Origin: Rhodanobacter sp. PCA2
Lineage (GTDB): Bacteria > Pseudomonadota > Gammaproteobacteria > Xanthomonadales > Rhodanobacteraceae
NCBI RefSeq assembly: GCF_013620825.1
Contig: NZ_NJIC01000036.1
Span: 1-64,000 of the forward strand
Direction of reading: 5' to 3'
Length of the DNA stretch: 64,000 bases
The notes below the pieces were generated by a model. The model saw only the letters and a list, made by a program, of their open reading frames with translations, was not told where the DNA came from and made no database searches. This document shows positions 11,249 to 19,585 of the stretch, piece after piece; position 1 is the stretch's first letter; each line of letters starts with the position of its first letter. A program made the position numbers and the translations under genes.

Positions 11249-11935
11249 ATGCGCATCCTGCTGGCCGAAGACGATCCCTCCATTGCCGAAGGCATCTGCG
11301 CGTCCCTGCGCCACAGCAGCCACGCGGTGGACCACGTGGCCAGCGGCCAGCTCGCCGACGCGGCGCTGCGCGAGCACGACTACGAACTGGTGGTGCTGGA
11401 CCTGGGCCTGCCGCAACTGGACGGCAGCGAAGTGCTGCGCCGCCTGCGCGCCCGTGGCGCCAGCGCGCCGGTGCTGGTGGTGACCGCGCGCGACGGGCTG
11501 GACGAACGCATCCGCGTGCTCGACCTGGGCGCCGACGACTACCTGGTGAAGCCGTTCGCGCTCTCCGAATTCGAGGCGCGGGTGCGCGCGCTGCTGCGCC
11601 GCTCCAGCAGCCAGGGCGTGCCCGAACTGAAGCTCGGCCGCCTGCGGCTGGACCTGCCCGGCCACCGCGCCTGGCTGGACGAGACCCCGCTGGAACTCAC
11701 CGCGCGCGAATTCGGCCTGCTGGAAGCGCTGGCGCTGCGCGCCGACCGCGTCACCAGCCGCGCCCAGCTGATCGAGGCGCTGTGCAGCTGGGACGAGGAA
11801 CTGACCGACAACGGCCTGGACATCGCGATCCACCGCCTGCGCCGCAAGCTCGAAGGCAGCGGCACCGGCGTGCGCACGATACGCGGCCTGGGCTACCTGC
11901 TGGAGGAATCCGCCGGCGACGGCGGCCACGCATGA
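11249..11935 (+). CDS. OmpR/PhoB-family response regulator
   Basis: A 228-residue two-domain regulator. The receiver domain (1-120) has acidic residues at EDDP, the phosphorylated Asp51 in VVLDLGLPQ, the VTARDG switch threonine and Lys101 in YLVKPF. The C-terminal winged helix (about 130-220) has [13 protein letters not shown] and the DNA-binding stretch [13 protein letters not shown], ending [12 protein letters not shown]. The ATG at 11249 has AAGGA upstream; the in-frame extension to 10556 runs through the GNAT gene and is not coding. It overlaps the kinase gene by four bases (ATGA), so the pair is translationally coupled. The likely target is the adjacent efflux operon. Confidence 0.95.
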   Translation: MRILLAEDDPSIAEGICASLRHSSHAVDHVASGQLADAALREHDYELVVLDLGLPQLDGSEVLRRLRARGASAPVLVVTARDGLDERIRVLDLGADDYLVKPFALSEFEARVRALLRRSSSQGVPELKLGRLRLDLPGHRAWLDETPLELTAREFGLLEALALRADRVTSRAQLIEALCSWDEELTDNGLDIAIHRLRRKLEGSGTGVRTIRGLGYLLEESAGDGGHA

Positions 11936-13365
11936 GCCACGCGCCGGCCCGCCGTCCCAGCCTGCGCCGGCGCCTGCTGGGCTTCCTGCTGATCCCGGTG
12001 GCGATCCTGCTGGTGCTGGACATCCTGCTCACCTACGGCGTGGCCCTGAGCTACGCCAACCACGTGCACGACCGCGACCTCGGCAACGACGCGCTGACGC
12101 TCGCCAAGATGATGGGCACCGAACAACTGGGCGGCGAACTCACGCCGCAGGCGCGCTTCCTGTTGCAGTACGACCCCACCGGCGAAGGCTATTTCAGCGT
12201 GGTCAGCCGCAAGCGCGGCCTGATCGCCGGCAACGAGCGCCTGCCGCAGGCGGCGGAGGCCCCGGCGGCGGGCGCGCCGCCCCGGTTGTTCGACACCCGC
12301 ATGGGCAACCGCCCGCTGCGCGCGGTCACGCTGACCACCGAGGCCGGCGGCCATCCCGACGATCCGCTGGTGATCACCGTGGCGGAAACCCTGCACGACC
12401 GCCACGCGCAGGCACGCAGCATCCTGCTGCTGGCCATCCTCACCCAGGCGCTGCTGATCGTCTGCGTGCTGTCGCTGGTGTGGCTGGGCGTCACCCGCGG
12501 CCTGCGCGTGCTCGATCCGCTGCCCCTGCGCCTGGCCCGCCGCAACCAGGAGCTGACCCCGATCGGCGGCCCGGACGTGCCGCAGGAAATCCTGCCGTTG
12601 ACCCGCACCATCGACGCGCTGTTCGCCCGCGTGCGCGGCATGCTGGCGCTGCACGACCGCTTCATCGCCGACGCCGCGCACCAGCTGCGCACGCCGCTGA
12701 CCGGGCTCAGCCTGCACGTGGAGCGCGCGCTGGCCGACCCCGATCCGGCGAACGTGCACGACGCGCTCACCCACATCCGCCGCCTCACCCAGCGCGCCGC
12801 GCGCACCACCGCGCAGCTGCTCGCGCTGACCCGGGCGCAGGCGCCGTCCACCGACACCGTCGAGCACGTGCCGCTGGAACTCACCCGGCTGATCCCCGAG
12901 GCGGTGATGCAGCGCGTGCACGAGTCGCTGGCCGCCGGTGTCGACCTCGGCTACCAGGGGCCTGAGCAGACGCTAAGCATCGACGGCCATGCTGCCAGCC
13001 TGCACGACCTGCTGGACAACCTCATCGACAACAGCATCCGCTACGCCGGTCGCGGCAGCACCGTCACCGTGAGCCTGCAGGCGCAGCCCGACGGCGGCGC
13101 CAGTCTCCTCGTCGAGGACAACGGCCCGGGCGTCCCGCCCGAGCTGCTGCCCCGGCTCAGCGAGCGTTTCTTCCGCGCGCCGGGAACCAGCGAGGAAGGC
13201 AGCGGTCTCGGACTGGCGATCGTGCAGCGCATCGCCGAGCGCCACCACGCCGAGGTGATCTACCAGCTCGGCGAGGAGCGCGGCCTGTGCGTGGAGGTGC
13301 GTTTCCCGCCGCCGCGGGTCCGCGACGGTGCGGCACCGCATCCCGACACGCCGCCGACGCGCTGA
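11932..13365 (+). CDS. Sensor histidine kinase (TctE/QseC-like)
   Basis: A 477-residue inner-membrane kinase. Transmembrane helix 1 is about residues 15-43, a periplasmic sensor of some 120 residues follows, helix 2 is about 163-187, then a short linker. HisKA has His250 in [10 protein letters not shown]. The ATPase domain has the N box [12 protein letters not shown]1 VEDNGPGVP and G2 [10 protein letters not shown]. The periplasmic part resembles the 2CSK_N domain of TctE-type kinases. The signal sensed is unknown; the efflux pump encoded 167 bases downstream suggests a toxic compound, lipid or metal stress. Confidence 0.93.
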   Translation: MSHAPARRPSLRRRLLGFLLIPVAILLVLDILLTYGVALSYANHVHDRDLGNDALTLAKMMGTEQLGGELTPQARFLLQYDPTGEGYFSVVSRKRGLIAGNERLPQAAEAPAAGAPPRLFDTRMGNRPLRAVTLTTEAGGHPDDPLVITVAETLHDRHAQARSILLLAILTQALLIVCVLSLVWLGVTRGLRVLDPLPLRLARRNQELTPIGGPDVPQEILPLTRTIDALFARVRGMLALHDRFIADAAHQLRTPLTGLSLHVERALADPDPANVHDALTHIRRLTQRAARTTAQLLALTRAQAPSTDTVEHVPLELTRLIPEAVMQRVHESLAAGVDLGYQGPEQTLSIDGHAASLHDLLDNLIDNSIRYAGRGSTVTVSLQAQPDGGASLLVEDNGPGVPPELLPRLSERFFRAPGTSEEGSGLGLAIVQRIAERHHAEVIYQLGEERGLCVEVRFPPPRVRDGAAPHPDTPPTR

Positions 13366-13532
13366 CCGACAGGCCGCCGACTTACGGCATCAGCGCCCGG
13401 CCTGTATCCTTGTGCGCATGCGCACGGTCGTTATCCGCGCCCACCATCCATCTTCACCAGACCTGACCGTGGCCCTCATCCCCATCCACAACGCCGGACC
13501 CCGTCCCGGCCTCGCAGCAGGCGGTGGCCGGC

Positions 13533-14966
13533 ATGGCTGATCCGGCCACCGGACCGTTCCGCCGCTGGCGCACCACCTTGCTGGCCACCGCAGTCGCCCT
13601 CGCCGGCTGCTCGGTGGCGATGCCCAGGCTGGAGCCGCCCATCCCCGCGCAATGGCAGCACGCCATGGCCGCGCAGGCGGCCACGCCCACCGACCTGCAC
13701 AGCTGGTGGCGCGCATTCGACGATCCCGCCCTGGATGCGCTGGTGGACCAGGCGCTGGAGCGCAACCTGGACGTGGCGCAGGCGGTCGAACGGCTGCGCG
13801 CCGCGCGCACCCTGCAACGCCGCGAGGGCACGCGTTACCTGCCCGGGCTGCACGCACGCACCGAACAGACGATCGATCCCGACGCCAGCGCGTCGTATCT
13901 GGTCTCCGGCCTCGACGCCACCTGGGAGCTGGGCCTGTTCGGCCGCGCCCAGGGCACCCGGCGCGAAGCGCAGGCCGCCCTGGACGCCGGCGCCGCCGAC
14001 CTGCAGGCGGCGCGCGTGTCGCTGGTGGCCGAGGTGGTGCGCAACTGGATCGAACTGCGCGCCGCGCAGCAGCAGGAGCGCCTGTTGTCGCAGATCGGCG
14101 CCGCGCGCAGCCGCCAGCTCGAGCTGCTGCAGGTGCGCCAGCGCCTGCAACTGGCCCCGGCCGGCAGCGTGGACCAGGCGATGGCGGCCTCCGCGCAGGC
14201 GCAGGCCGCGCTGGCCGCGCCGCGCCAGGCCGTGGATGCCGCGGCGCAGCGGCTGGCCGTGCTGCTGGGCCAGAACCATCCCGACCCCGCATGGTTGCAG
14301 GCCGGCCCGCAGCCGCAACTCGGCGCATGGCAGTTGCCCGGCACGCCGGCCGACCTGCTGCGCACGCGTCCCGAGATCGCCCGTGCGGAAGCCGACGTGC
14401 TGCGCGTGGCAGGCGAACTGGGCGTGGCCCACGCCGACCGTTTCCCCAGCGTCGGCCTGGGCGCGTCGCTGATCTGGGCGACCGACCTCAACAACAACCG
14501 CTCGCACACCGTCTCCAACGGACTGTTCTCGGTGGGACCGCTGTTCGACATGCCGCTGTTCGACTGGGGCATGCGCGCCGCCGCCGAGCATGCCAAGTCG
14601 CATGAGCTGAAGGCCAGCGTCCTCGCCTACCGCCAGGCCGTGCTGCAAGCGGTGTCCGAAGTGGAAACCGCGCTGGGCACGCTGCAGCAACAGCGGCAGC
14701 GCGAGCAGCACAACCTGGAAGCCTGGCAGGCGCTGCAGCGCGTCGACGGCACGCTGCAGACCCGGGTGAAACTGAAGCTGGAAAGCCCGCTGGCGCTGGC
14801 CGACGGCCAGCTTGCAGCCGACCAGGCCGCGATCGAACTGGCCGACGCACGCGCCAGCCGCGGCCTGGCCTACGTGGCGCTGTTCAAGGCGCTGGGCGGC
14901 GCCCCGCTGCCGGCGGACGAGGCGCCCGGCTCCAAGCCTGAAAAATCCGCCGAGGCCGCGCACTGA
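13533..14966 (+). CDS. Outer-membrane efflux lipoprotein, TolC/NodT family
   Basis: A 477-residue outer-membrane factor. The signal peptide ends in the lipobox VALAGC, with Cys26 as the acylated residue. The mature protein has the duplicated helical pattern of TolC-family channels, with HSWWRAFDDPALDALVDQAL and LDAGAADLQAARVSL-like heptads and PADLLRTRPEIARAEADV in the second repeat, a NodT hallmark. It forms the trimeric exit duct of a tripartite pump. I took ATG 13533; a GTG at 13524 is possible. Its stop overlaps the start of the permease gene (TGATG), so outer-membrane factor, permease, ATPase and adaptor form one translationally coupled operon. Confidence 0.92.
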   Translation: MADPATGPFRRWRTTLLATAVALAGCSVAMPRLEPPIPAQWQHAMAAQAATPTDLHSWWRAFDDPALDALVDQALERNLDVAQAVERLRAARTLQRREGTRYLPGLHARTEQTIDPDASASYLVSGLDATWELGLFGRAQGTRREAQAALDAGAADLQAARVSLVAEVVRNWIELRAAQQQERLLSQIGAARSRQLELLQVRQRLQLAPAGSVDQAMAASAQAQAALAAPRQAVDAAAQRLAVLLGQNHPDPAWLQAGPQPQLGAWQLPGTPADLLRTRPEIARAEADVLRVAGELGVAHADRFPSVGLGASLIWATDLNNNRSHTVSNGLFSVGPLFDMPLFDWGMRAAAEHAKSHELKASVLAYRQAVLQAVSEVETALGTLQQQRQREQHNLEAWQALQRVDGTLQTRVKLKLESPLALADGQLAADQAAIELADARASRGLAYVALFKALGGAPLPADEAPGSKPEKSAEAAH

Positions 14967-16096
14967 TGGTCGCCCTGGCGCGCAAGACCCTGGTCTACGA
15001 ATGGCGGCGCTTCCTGCCGGCCATCCTCGCCGTGGGCTTCGCCGGCCTGCTGCAGCTGCTGCAGCTGGCGCTGGTGCTGGGGATCTTCGGCGCCACCAGC
15101 GTCTACATCACCCGCTCGTCCGCCGACGTGTGGGTCGGCTTCCCCGGCACGCAAAGCGTGGGCTCGGGCCGCTCGATCGATCCCAACGTGGAATCGCGCG
15201 TGCTGATGGACCCCGCGGTGACCCGCGTCGAACCGTACGAATGGATAGACGGCGACTGGCGCGGCGCCGGCAACACCGGCGGCGTGTCGGTGTTCGTCTC
15301 CGGCATCGATCCGTCCGCCCAGGGCCTGATGTTCTCCAAGGTGCTGCCGCCCGCGCTGCGCGCGCGGCTGGCCGAGCCGGACGCGGTGATCGTGGACCGC
15401 GCCGACATCGACAAGCTGGGCGTGAAGCTGGACCAGACCGCCACCATCAACGGCCACCGCGTGCGCGTGGTCGGCGTCGGCAGCGGCCTGCGCGGCCTGG
15501 GCGGCATCAACGTGATCGCCTCGCTGGACACCGCGCACCGGCTCGACGCCGACGACGCGGACAATGGCCCCACCTACTTCGTCGCCAAGCTGCGCGACCC
15601 GGCCCAGGCCGAGGCCGTGGCGACGCGCCTGCGCGGCGACGCCGCGTTCGGCCCCTACACCACGTGGAGCGCCGCCAACTTCGCCCGCATCTCGGTCACC
15701 TACTGGCTGTTCGACACCGGCGCCGGCGCGGGCGTGCTGTTCCTCGCCGGCATCGTGTTCCTGGTCGGCGCGGTGATCACCAGCCAGACCCTGGTCGGCG
15801 CGGTGCAGGGCTCGGTGCGCGAGTACGCCACGCTCAACGCGCTGGGCGTGGGCGTGGGCGCGCTGCGCAAGGTGGTGCTGGAACAGGCGTTCTGGGTAGG
15901 CGCGCTGGGCCTGATCGGCGCCACCGTGCTGGGCGTGGCGCTGCTGGTGCTGGCACGCAGCCAGGACGTACCGGTGGTGTTGGGGCCGGTGGCCGCAATC
16001 ACATGCATCACGCTGGTGATGGGCCAGGCCACCGTCTCGGGCATGGCGGCCATGCGCAGCATGCGCCGCATCGACCCGGCCACCTTGCTGAGATGA
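14966..16096 (+). CDS. ABC transporter permease (FtsX / MacB-like)
   Basis: A 376-residue permease with one N-terminal helix (about residues 15-40), a large periplasmic domain of about 210 residues and three C-terminal helices in an FtsX domain. This is the topology of MacB, LolC/E and DevC permeases. The periplasmic part contains VDRADIDKLGVKLDQTATI and VVGVGSGLRGLGGINV, which resemble DevC/HlyD-partner permeases. It works as a mechanotransmitter driven by the separate ATPase encoded next. The genes overlap at ATGA. The ending MRRIDPATLLR is typical of this family. Confidence 0.9.
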   Translation: MVALARKTLVYEWRRFLPAILAVGFAGLLQLLQLALVLGIFGATSVYITRSSADVWVGFPGTQSVGSGRSIDPNVESRVLMDPAVTRVEPYEWIDGDWRGAGNTGGVSVFVSGIDPSAQGLMFSKVLPPALRARLAEPDAVIVDRADIDKLGVKLDQTATINGHRVRVVGVGSGLRGLGGINVIASLDTAHRLDADDADNGPTYFVAKLRDPAQAEAVATRLRGDAAFGPYTTWSAANFARISVTYWLFDTGAGAGVLFLAGIVFLVGAVITSQTLVGAVQGSVREYATLNALGVGVGALRKVVLEQAFWVGALGLIGATVLGVALLVLARSQDVPVVLGPVAAITCITLVMGQATVSGMAAMRSMRRIDPATLLR

Positions 16097-16845
16097 GCGC
16101 CATGCCCCACACCGCCGCCACCACGCCAGGCACGCCGATCCTGCGGGCGGAAGGCGTGTGCAAGGCGTTCGAATCCGGCCGCCAGCACACCCAGGTGCTG
16201 GACCACCTGTCGCTGGCCATCGACCCCGGCGAACTGACCCTGATCTCCGGCCCCTCCGGCTGCGGCAAGAGCACGCTGCTGGCGGTGCTGAGCGGCTTGC
16301 AAAAGGTGGACAGCGGGCGGGTGTACGCGCTGGGCAGCGAACTGGGCCAGCTCGACCTGCGCGCGCTCGAAAATTTCCGCCTGCAGCACACCGGCTTCGT
16401 GTTCCAGGGCTTCAACCTGTTTCCCGCGCTGACCGCACTGGAGCAGGTGGAACTGCCGCTCACCCACATGGGCCTCTCCAGGCAGGAAGCGCGCGAACGC
16501 GCGCGCCACTCGCTGGAGGAAGTGGGCCTGTCCCACCGCGTCAAGCTGCGCCCCTCGGAACTCTCCGGCGGCGAGAAGCAGCGCGTGGCCATCGCCCGCG
16601 CGCTGGCCAAGGAACCCGAGCTGCTGTTCGCCGACGAGCCCACCAGCGCGCTGGACGCCGCGAACGGCCAGACCATCATCGACATCCTGCACACCATCGC
16701 CCGCACCCACGGCACCACCGTGCTGTGCGTGAGCCACGACCCGCGCCTGGTCGCCCACGCCGACCGCGTGCTGGCGATGGAAGACGGCCGCATTCTCAGC
16801 GACCGGCGCCCCGGCGCCGGCGCCCCCAAGGAATCTTCGCCATGA
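16093..16845 (+). CDS. ABC transporter ATP-binding protein (LolD/MacB/DevA group)
   Basis: A 250-residue nucleotide-binding protein. Walker A is GPSGCGKST, the Q loop is FVFQGFNLFPALTALEQVELP, the signature is LSGGEKQRVAIARALA and Walker B is LLFADEPTSALD, followed by the H-loop VSHDPR. The NLFPALTALENV-type Q loop and EPTSALD are marks of the LolD/MacB group that pairs with FtsX permeases. ATG 16093 overlaps the permease stop; a second ATG at 16102 is possible. Its last codons overlap the adaptor start at 16842, so the four pump genes are tightly linked. Confidence 0.94.
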   Translation: MSAMPHTAATTPGTPILRAEGVCKAFESGRQHTQVLDHLSLAIDPGELTLISGPSGCGKSTLLAVLSGLQKVDSGRVYALGSELGQLDLRALENFRLQHTGFVFQGFNLFPALTALEQVELPLTHMGLSRQEARERARHSLEEVGLSHRVKLRPSELSGGEKQRVAIARALAKEPELLFADEPTSALDAANGQTIIDILHTIARTHGTTVLCVSHDPRLVAHADRVLAMEDGRILSDRRPGAGAPKESSP

Positions 16846-17792
16846 CGCCGACCGCCACTCGTCCGTCTCCATCCGCGCGCCTCGCCGCGCTGCTGCGCCC
16901 TGCCGGCTTCGCGCTGGCCGCCGTGCTGCTGCTCGCCGCCTGCTCGAAGCATGCCGACCCGGCCGCCGCCGGCAACGCTGCGGCGCCCCGTTACGCGGCC
17001 GTGGCGCGCGGCCGCGTCGACATCGAGGGCGGCCTGCTCGCCCTGGCGATGCCGCGCGAGGGCGTGCTGGCCAGCGTCGCGGCGCGCGAAGGCGAGACGG
17101 TGAAGCAGGACCAGCTGCTGGCCGCGCTGGACACCCGCCCCGCCCAGCTCGCCGTGGACGCGGCAAAGGCACAGCTGGAGCAGGCGCAATCCCAGCTCAA
17201 GCTGCTGGACATCAAGCAGGCCGCGGCGAAGCAGCGCGCGCAGCGGCTCGCCGCCGCAGCCGCCGCCGGCGCCGGCGACGGCCAGAGCGCGGACGACGCG
17301 AACGAGGCCAGCAACCAGCTGGGCGCCGAACGCGACGCCAGCCAGGCCGCCGTGGACATGGCCGCCCAGAAACTGGCCGAGGCGAAATACGAACTCGCGC
17401 AGCGCAGCCTGCGCGCGCCGTTCGACGCCGTGGTGGTGCGCGTGCTGGCCCAGCCCGGCGCCAGCGTGTCGCCCGCCTCCGGCCCGCTGTTCACCCTGCT
17501 GCCGAACAAGCCCCGCATCGTGCGCGCCGAACTCAACGAAAGCTTCGTGGGCGCCGTGCACCCCGGCATGCGCGCCGAAGTGGTCGCGAACGACGACGCC
17601 GAGAATGCCCGCTGGACCGCCCGCGTGCTGCGCGTGGGCCAGGTCTACGGCCCCGCCACGCTGGAGAACGACCCGCAGATCCGCGCGAACGCGCGCACGG
17701 TGGAATGCGTGCTCGCCTTCGACCAGCCCGAGCAGCAGCTGCGCATCGGGCAGCGGGTGATTGTCAGGTTTTTGCCTGACGGTAAGGAGTGA
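16842..17792 (+). CDS. Periplasmic adaptor lipoprotein (HlyD / membrane fusion family)
   Basis: A 316-residue adaptor with a lipoprotein signal peptide (LLLAAC, Cys34). The order is a split barrel-sandwich (lipoyl) half (MPREGVLASVAAREGETVKQ), a helical hairpin (about residues 100-185) rich in Ala, Gln and Lys, the second lipoyl half (LRAPFDAVVVRVLAQPGASV) and a beta-barrel domain. It bridges the inner-membrane ABC permease to the TolC-type channel. It is the last gene of the operon, followed by the strong hairpins of the 17844-18697 repeat, which may end the transcript. Substrate class is not evident; DevBCA-like pumps export glycolipids, peptides or drugs. Confidence 0.92.
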   Translation: MTPTATRPSPSARLAALLRPAGFALAAVLLLAACSKHADPAAAGNAAAPRYAAVARGRVDIEGGLLALAMPREGVLASVAAREGETVKQDQLLAALDTRPAQLAVDAAKAQLEQAQSQLKLLDIKQAAAKQRAQRLAAAAAAGAGDGQSADDANEASNQLGAERDASQAAVDMAAQKLAEAKYELAQRSLRAPFDAVVVRVLAQPGASVSPASGPLFTLLPNKPRIVRAELNESFVGAVHPGMRAEVVANDDAENARWTARVLRVGQVYGPATLENDPQIRANARTVECVLAFDQPEQQLRIGQRVIVRFLPDGKE

Positions 17793-17843
17793 GGGTTTGC
17801 CGCTCGCGCGGCGCGAAGTCTTTCGCGTGGTGATTGTATAGAA

Positions 17844-18135
17844 CGGTTTCGTGCGCCCGTTGGGCGCCCGAGTTACTTCTCCTTTGCTTGTCCAAAGTAG
17901 AAGTAACCAAGAGGAAACGACACCCCGATGGCGCGCCCTCCAGGCATCCTGCCTTCCGGGTGCGGGGGCGGGTTGCGGGGTTTTTCGACAGCACATCCTG
18001 TGCTGGCGAAAAACTGGCTCGCATCCCTGCGAGCCATCCTGCGGACTTTCCTCCACCCGCCCGCCGCGCCATAGGGGCCCCGGTAAAGCAGCGCGCTCCC
18101 GGCGCGCAGAAGCAACAGCAGGGCACAGCCAGAGC
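17844..18135 (+). repeat. Hairpin-rich dispersed repeat, left copy of an inverted pair
   Basis: Reads CGGTTTCGTGCGCCCGTTGG, then a stem-loop at 17872-17907 (GTTACTTCT / AGAAGTAAC around a CTTGTCC-containing loop), then CAAGAGGAAACGACACCCCG, and further GC-rich palindromes such as GACAGCACATCCTGTGCTGG and GGCTCGCATCCCTGCGAGCC. It ends near GAAGCAACAGCAGGGC. The same modules occur in the same order on the opposite strand at 18408-18697. Short reading frames cross it but show no protein-like sequence, so I regard it as non-coding. Confidence 0.8.
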
Positions 18136-18407
18136 CATGAAGGTCTGGTCAATCGATTGCCTGCACGTCATTCCTGCGGCTTTCAACGGCCGAAGGGCCG
18201 GTCAAGCAGGAGGCGCTTCACAACAGCGAAGCTGGTCATCCAGCGCCTTGGTGTTCCGTGGCTTGCAGGCACTGGATGACTCGCTGCGCTCGCCCCTTCG
18301 GGGCCGCCCTGCGGGCGTTCTGCGCGCTTTGCGCTTGTCCAGCCTTCGCTGGGATGACGAGCAAAATCAAAAGCGAAGCGCAGCGATCTCGCGGCGCTTC
18401 GCCGTTG

Positions 18408-18697
18408 CCGTTGCTGTTGCTGTCGCTTCTGGCGCGCACGATGCGCGCCTGCTCTTCGGGGGCCCCTCGGCGGCGGTGAGTCGCGGACGATCGGGCCGCG
18501 CAGCGGGCGAGGCCATGGATGGCCTCGCCTTTTCGCGCGGGCAGGATGCCCGCTCGAAAAGCCCGGCCGCGACTCACGCACTTGCCGGGCAGGACGCTCG
18601 GCAAGCGCCGCCGCGGGGTGTCGTTTTCTCTTGGTTCCTTCTCTTTTGGACAAGCAAAAGAGAAGGAACTCGGGCGCCCAACGGGCGCACGAAACCG
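18408..18697 (-). repeat. Hairpin-rich dispersed repeat, right copy of an inverted pair
   Basis: On the minus strand it reads CGGTTTCGTGCGCCCGTTGG, then a perfect 15-bp stem GTTCCTTCTCTTTTG / CAAAAGAGAAGGAAC (18634-18669, six-base loop), then CAAGAGAAAACGACACCCCG, then GGCGAGGCCATCCATGGCCT and a tail of CAACAG-type triplets. It is a diverged copy of 17844-18135. The 270 bases between the copies hold GTCATTCC and GGGATGACGAG halves of the palindromic element seen at 1686-1862. The whole 17793-18767 stretch has no supportable gene. Confidence 0.8.
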
Positions 18698-18767
18698 CTT
18701 TAACGCCATGCGAGTGCCACGCGAATTCCGCGCGAATTCCGCCCGCAAACGCCGGCGGCCGCGCCGC

Positions 18768-19100
18768 CTACATCCCCCACAACGCCCGATCCAGGTTCGC
18801 GTCCAACCCGAACGCCGACAGCGCCACGCGCCCGTTCTTCACTTCCACGCCCTCGGCACGCAGCCGCCGCACCTGCTCGCGAAAGCCTCGGCTGCCCTTG
18901 GGCAGGGCGATCTCGCCGGAGGCGCGCAGCACGCGGAACCAGGGCAGTTCCATGCCGTCGGGCACCTCGCCCAGCAGCCTGCCGACCAGTCGCGCCCGGC
19001 CCGGCAGGCCGGCGCGGGCGGCGATGGCGCCGTAACTGGCCACGCGGCCGGGCGGGATCGCGGCGATGGCGGCGTAGACGCGGGCGTGGCTGTCTTGCAT
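18768..19100 (-). CDS. Alkyltransferase-like (ATL) DNA repair protein, MGMT family without active cysteine
   Basis: A 110-residue protein with the DNA-binding fold of O6-alkylguanine transferases: VYAAIAAIPPGRVASYGAIA and GLPGRARLVGRLL are the helix-turn-helix and recognition-helix region. Where MGMT has PCHR, this protein has PWFR (Pro53-Trp54-Phe55-Arg56), so the alkyl-accepting cysteine is replaced by tryptophan, as in bacterial ATL proteins (usually PWHR). ATLs bind O6-alkylguanine lesions without removing the alkyl group and hand them to nucleotide excision repair. ATG 19100. It stands alone beside the repeat region. A catalytic MGMT is ruled out by the missing cysteine. Confidence 0.9.
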   Translation of the reverse strand: MQDSHARVYAAIAAIPPGRVASYGAIAARAGLPGRARLVGRLLGEVPDGMELPWFRVLRASGEIALPKGSRGFREQVRRLRAEGVEVKNGRVALSAFGLDANLDRALWGM

Positions 19101-19180
19101 GGCGATAACGCGTGCTTGACCATGGCGAACGGCGGACGTGGCAGAGTATCAGGGCCATCGGCGAGTCACGAGGGTGTCCC

Positions 19181-19585
19181 ATGCACCACTTCGAAGCCGT
19201 GCGTTCCCATGTCGGCAGCCAGCACGGGCTGCGCCGGAACGATCCCTACCTGATCAGCTTCGACCTGACGCTGCCGCACGGCCGCCGCCAGGGTATCTAC
19301 CTGGCCGAACTGGAAGCCGAATCCGGCCGCCGCTACCTGCGCATCTCCACGCCGATCGGGCCGCTGGCCGGCACTGATCCGGAGCGTTGCCTGCGCTTCA
19401 ACTGGGCGCAGCGCTGCGGCTTTCTCGCCGTGGCCGACCTGGACGGCGCGCCCTGCCTGCACCTGTGCGAGAACCGCCCCTACGAGCTGCTGGACGAAGG
19501 CGAGCTGCACCGGGTGATCGTCGAACTGGGCCGGCTGGGCGACCAGCTGGAACAGCTGCTGGCGTTGCGTAGCGACACGTTCTAG
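19181..19585 (+). CDS. Conserved-looking hypothetical protein, possible secretion-chaperone-like fold
   Basis: A 134-residue soluble protein I do not recognise with confidence. GAGGGTG precedes the ATG at 19181. It reads as alternating strands in the first two thirds (NDPYLISFDLTL, GIYLAELEAESG, YLRISTPIG), then LRFNWAQRCGFLAVADLDG, then a C-terminal helix HRVIVELGRLGDQLEQLLAL. The pattern of a leading domain with LAVxDLDG, a proline-tipped strand and a closing leucine-rich helix recalls small YbjN / type III chaperone-like proteins, but this is a weak resemblance. Its stop codon overlaps the stop codon of the convergent pit gene by four bases. Confidence 0.7.
   Translation: MHHFEAVRSHVGSQHGLRRNDPYLISFDLTLPHGRRQGIYLAELEAESGRRYLRISTPIGPLAGTDPERCLRFNWAQRCGFLAVADLDGAPCLHLCENRPYELLDEGELHRVIVELGRLGDQLEQLLALRSDTF

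Noticed and set aside
13328-13540. 70-codon frame between the kinase and the efflux channel genes
   Set aside because: It overlaps the kinase end, is arginine-rich and has no ribosome-binding site; it is probably leader sequence.
17834-18748. Several 140-290 codon frames in the repeat region
   Set aside because: They follow palindromes shared by both repeat copies, differ between the copies and show no protein-like pattern.
18768-19100. Active O6-methylguanine-DNA methyltransferase
   Set aside because: The acceptor cysteine is tryptophan (PWFR), so it cannot accept the alkyl group.
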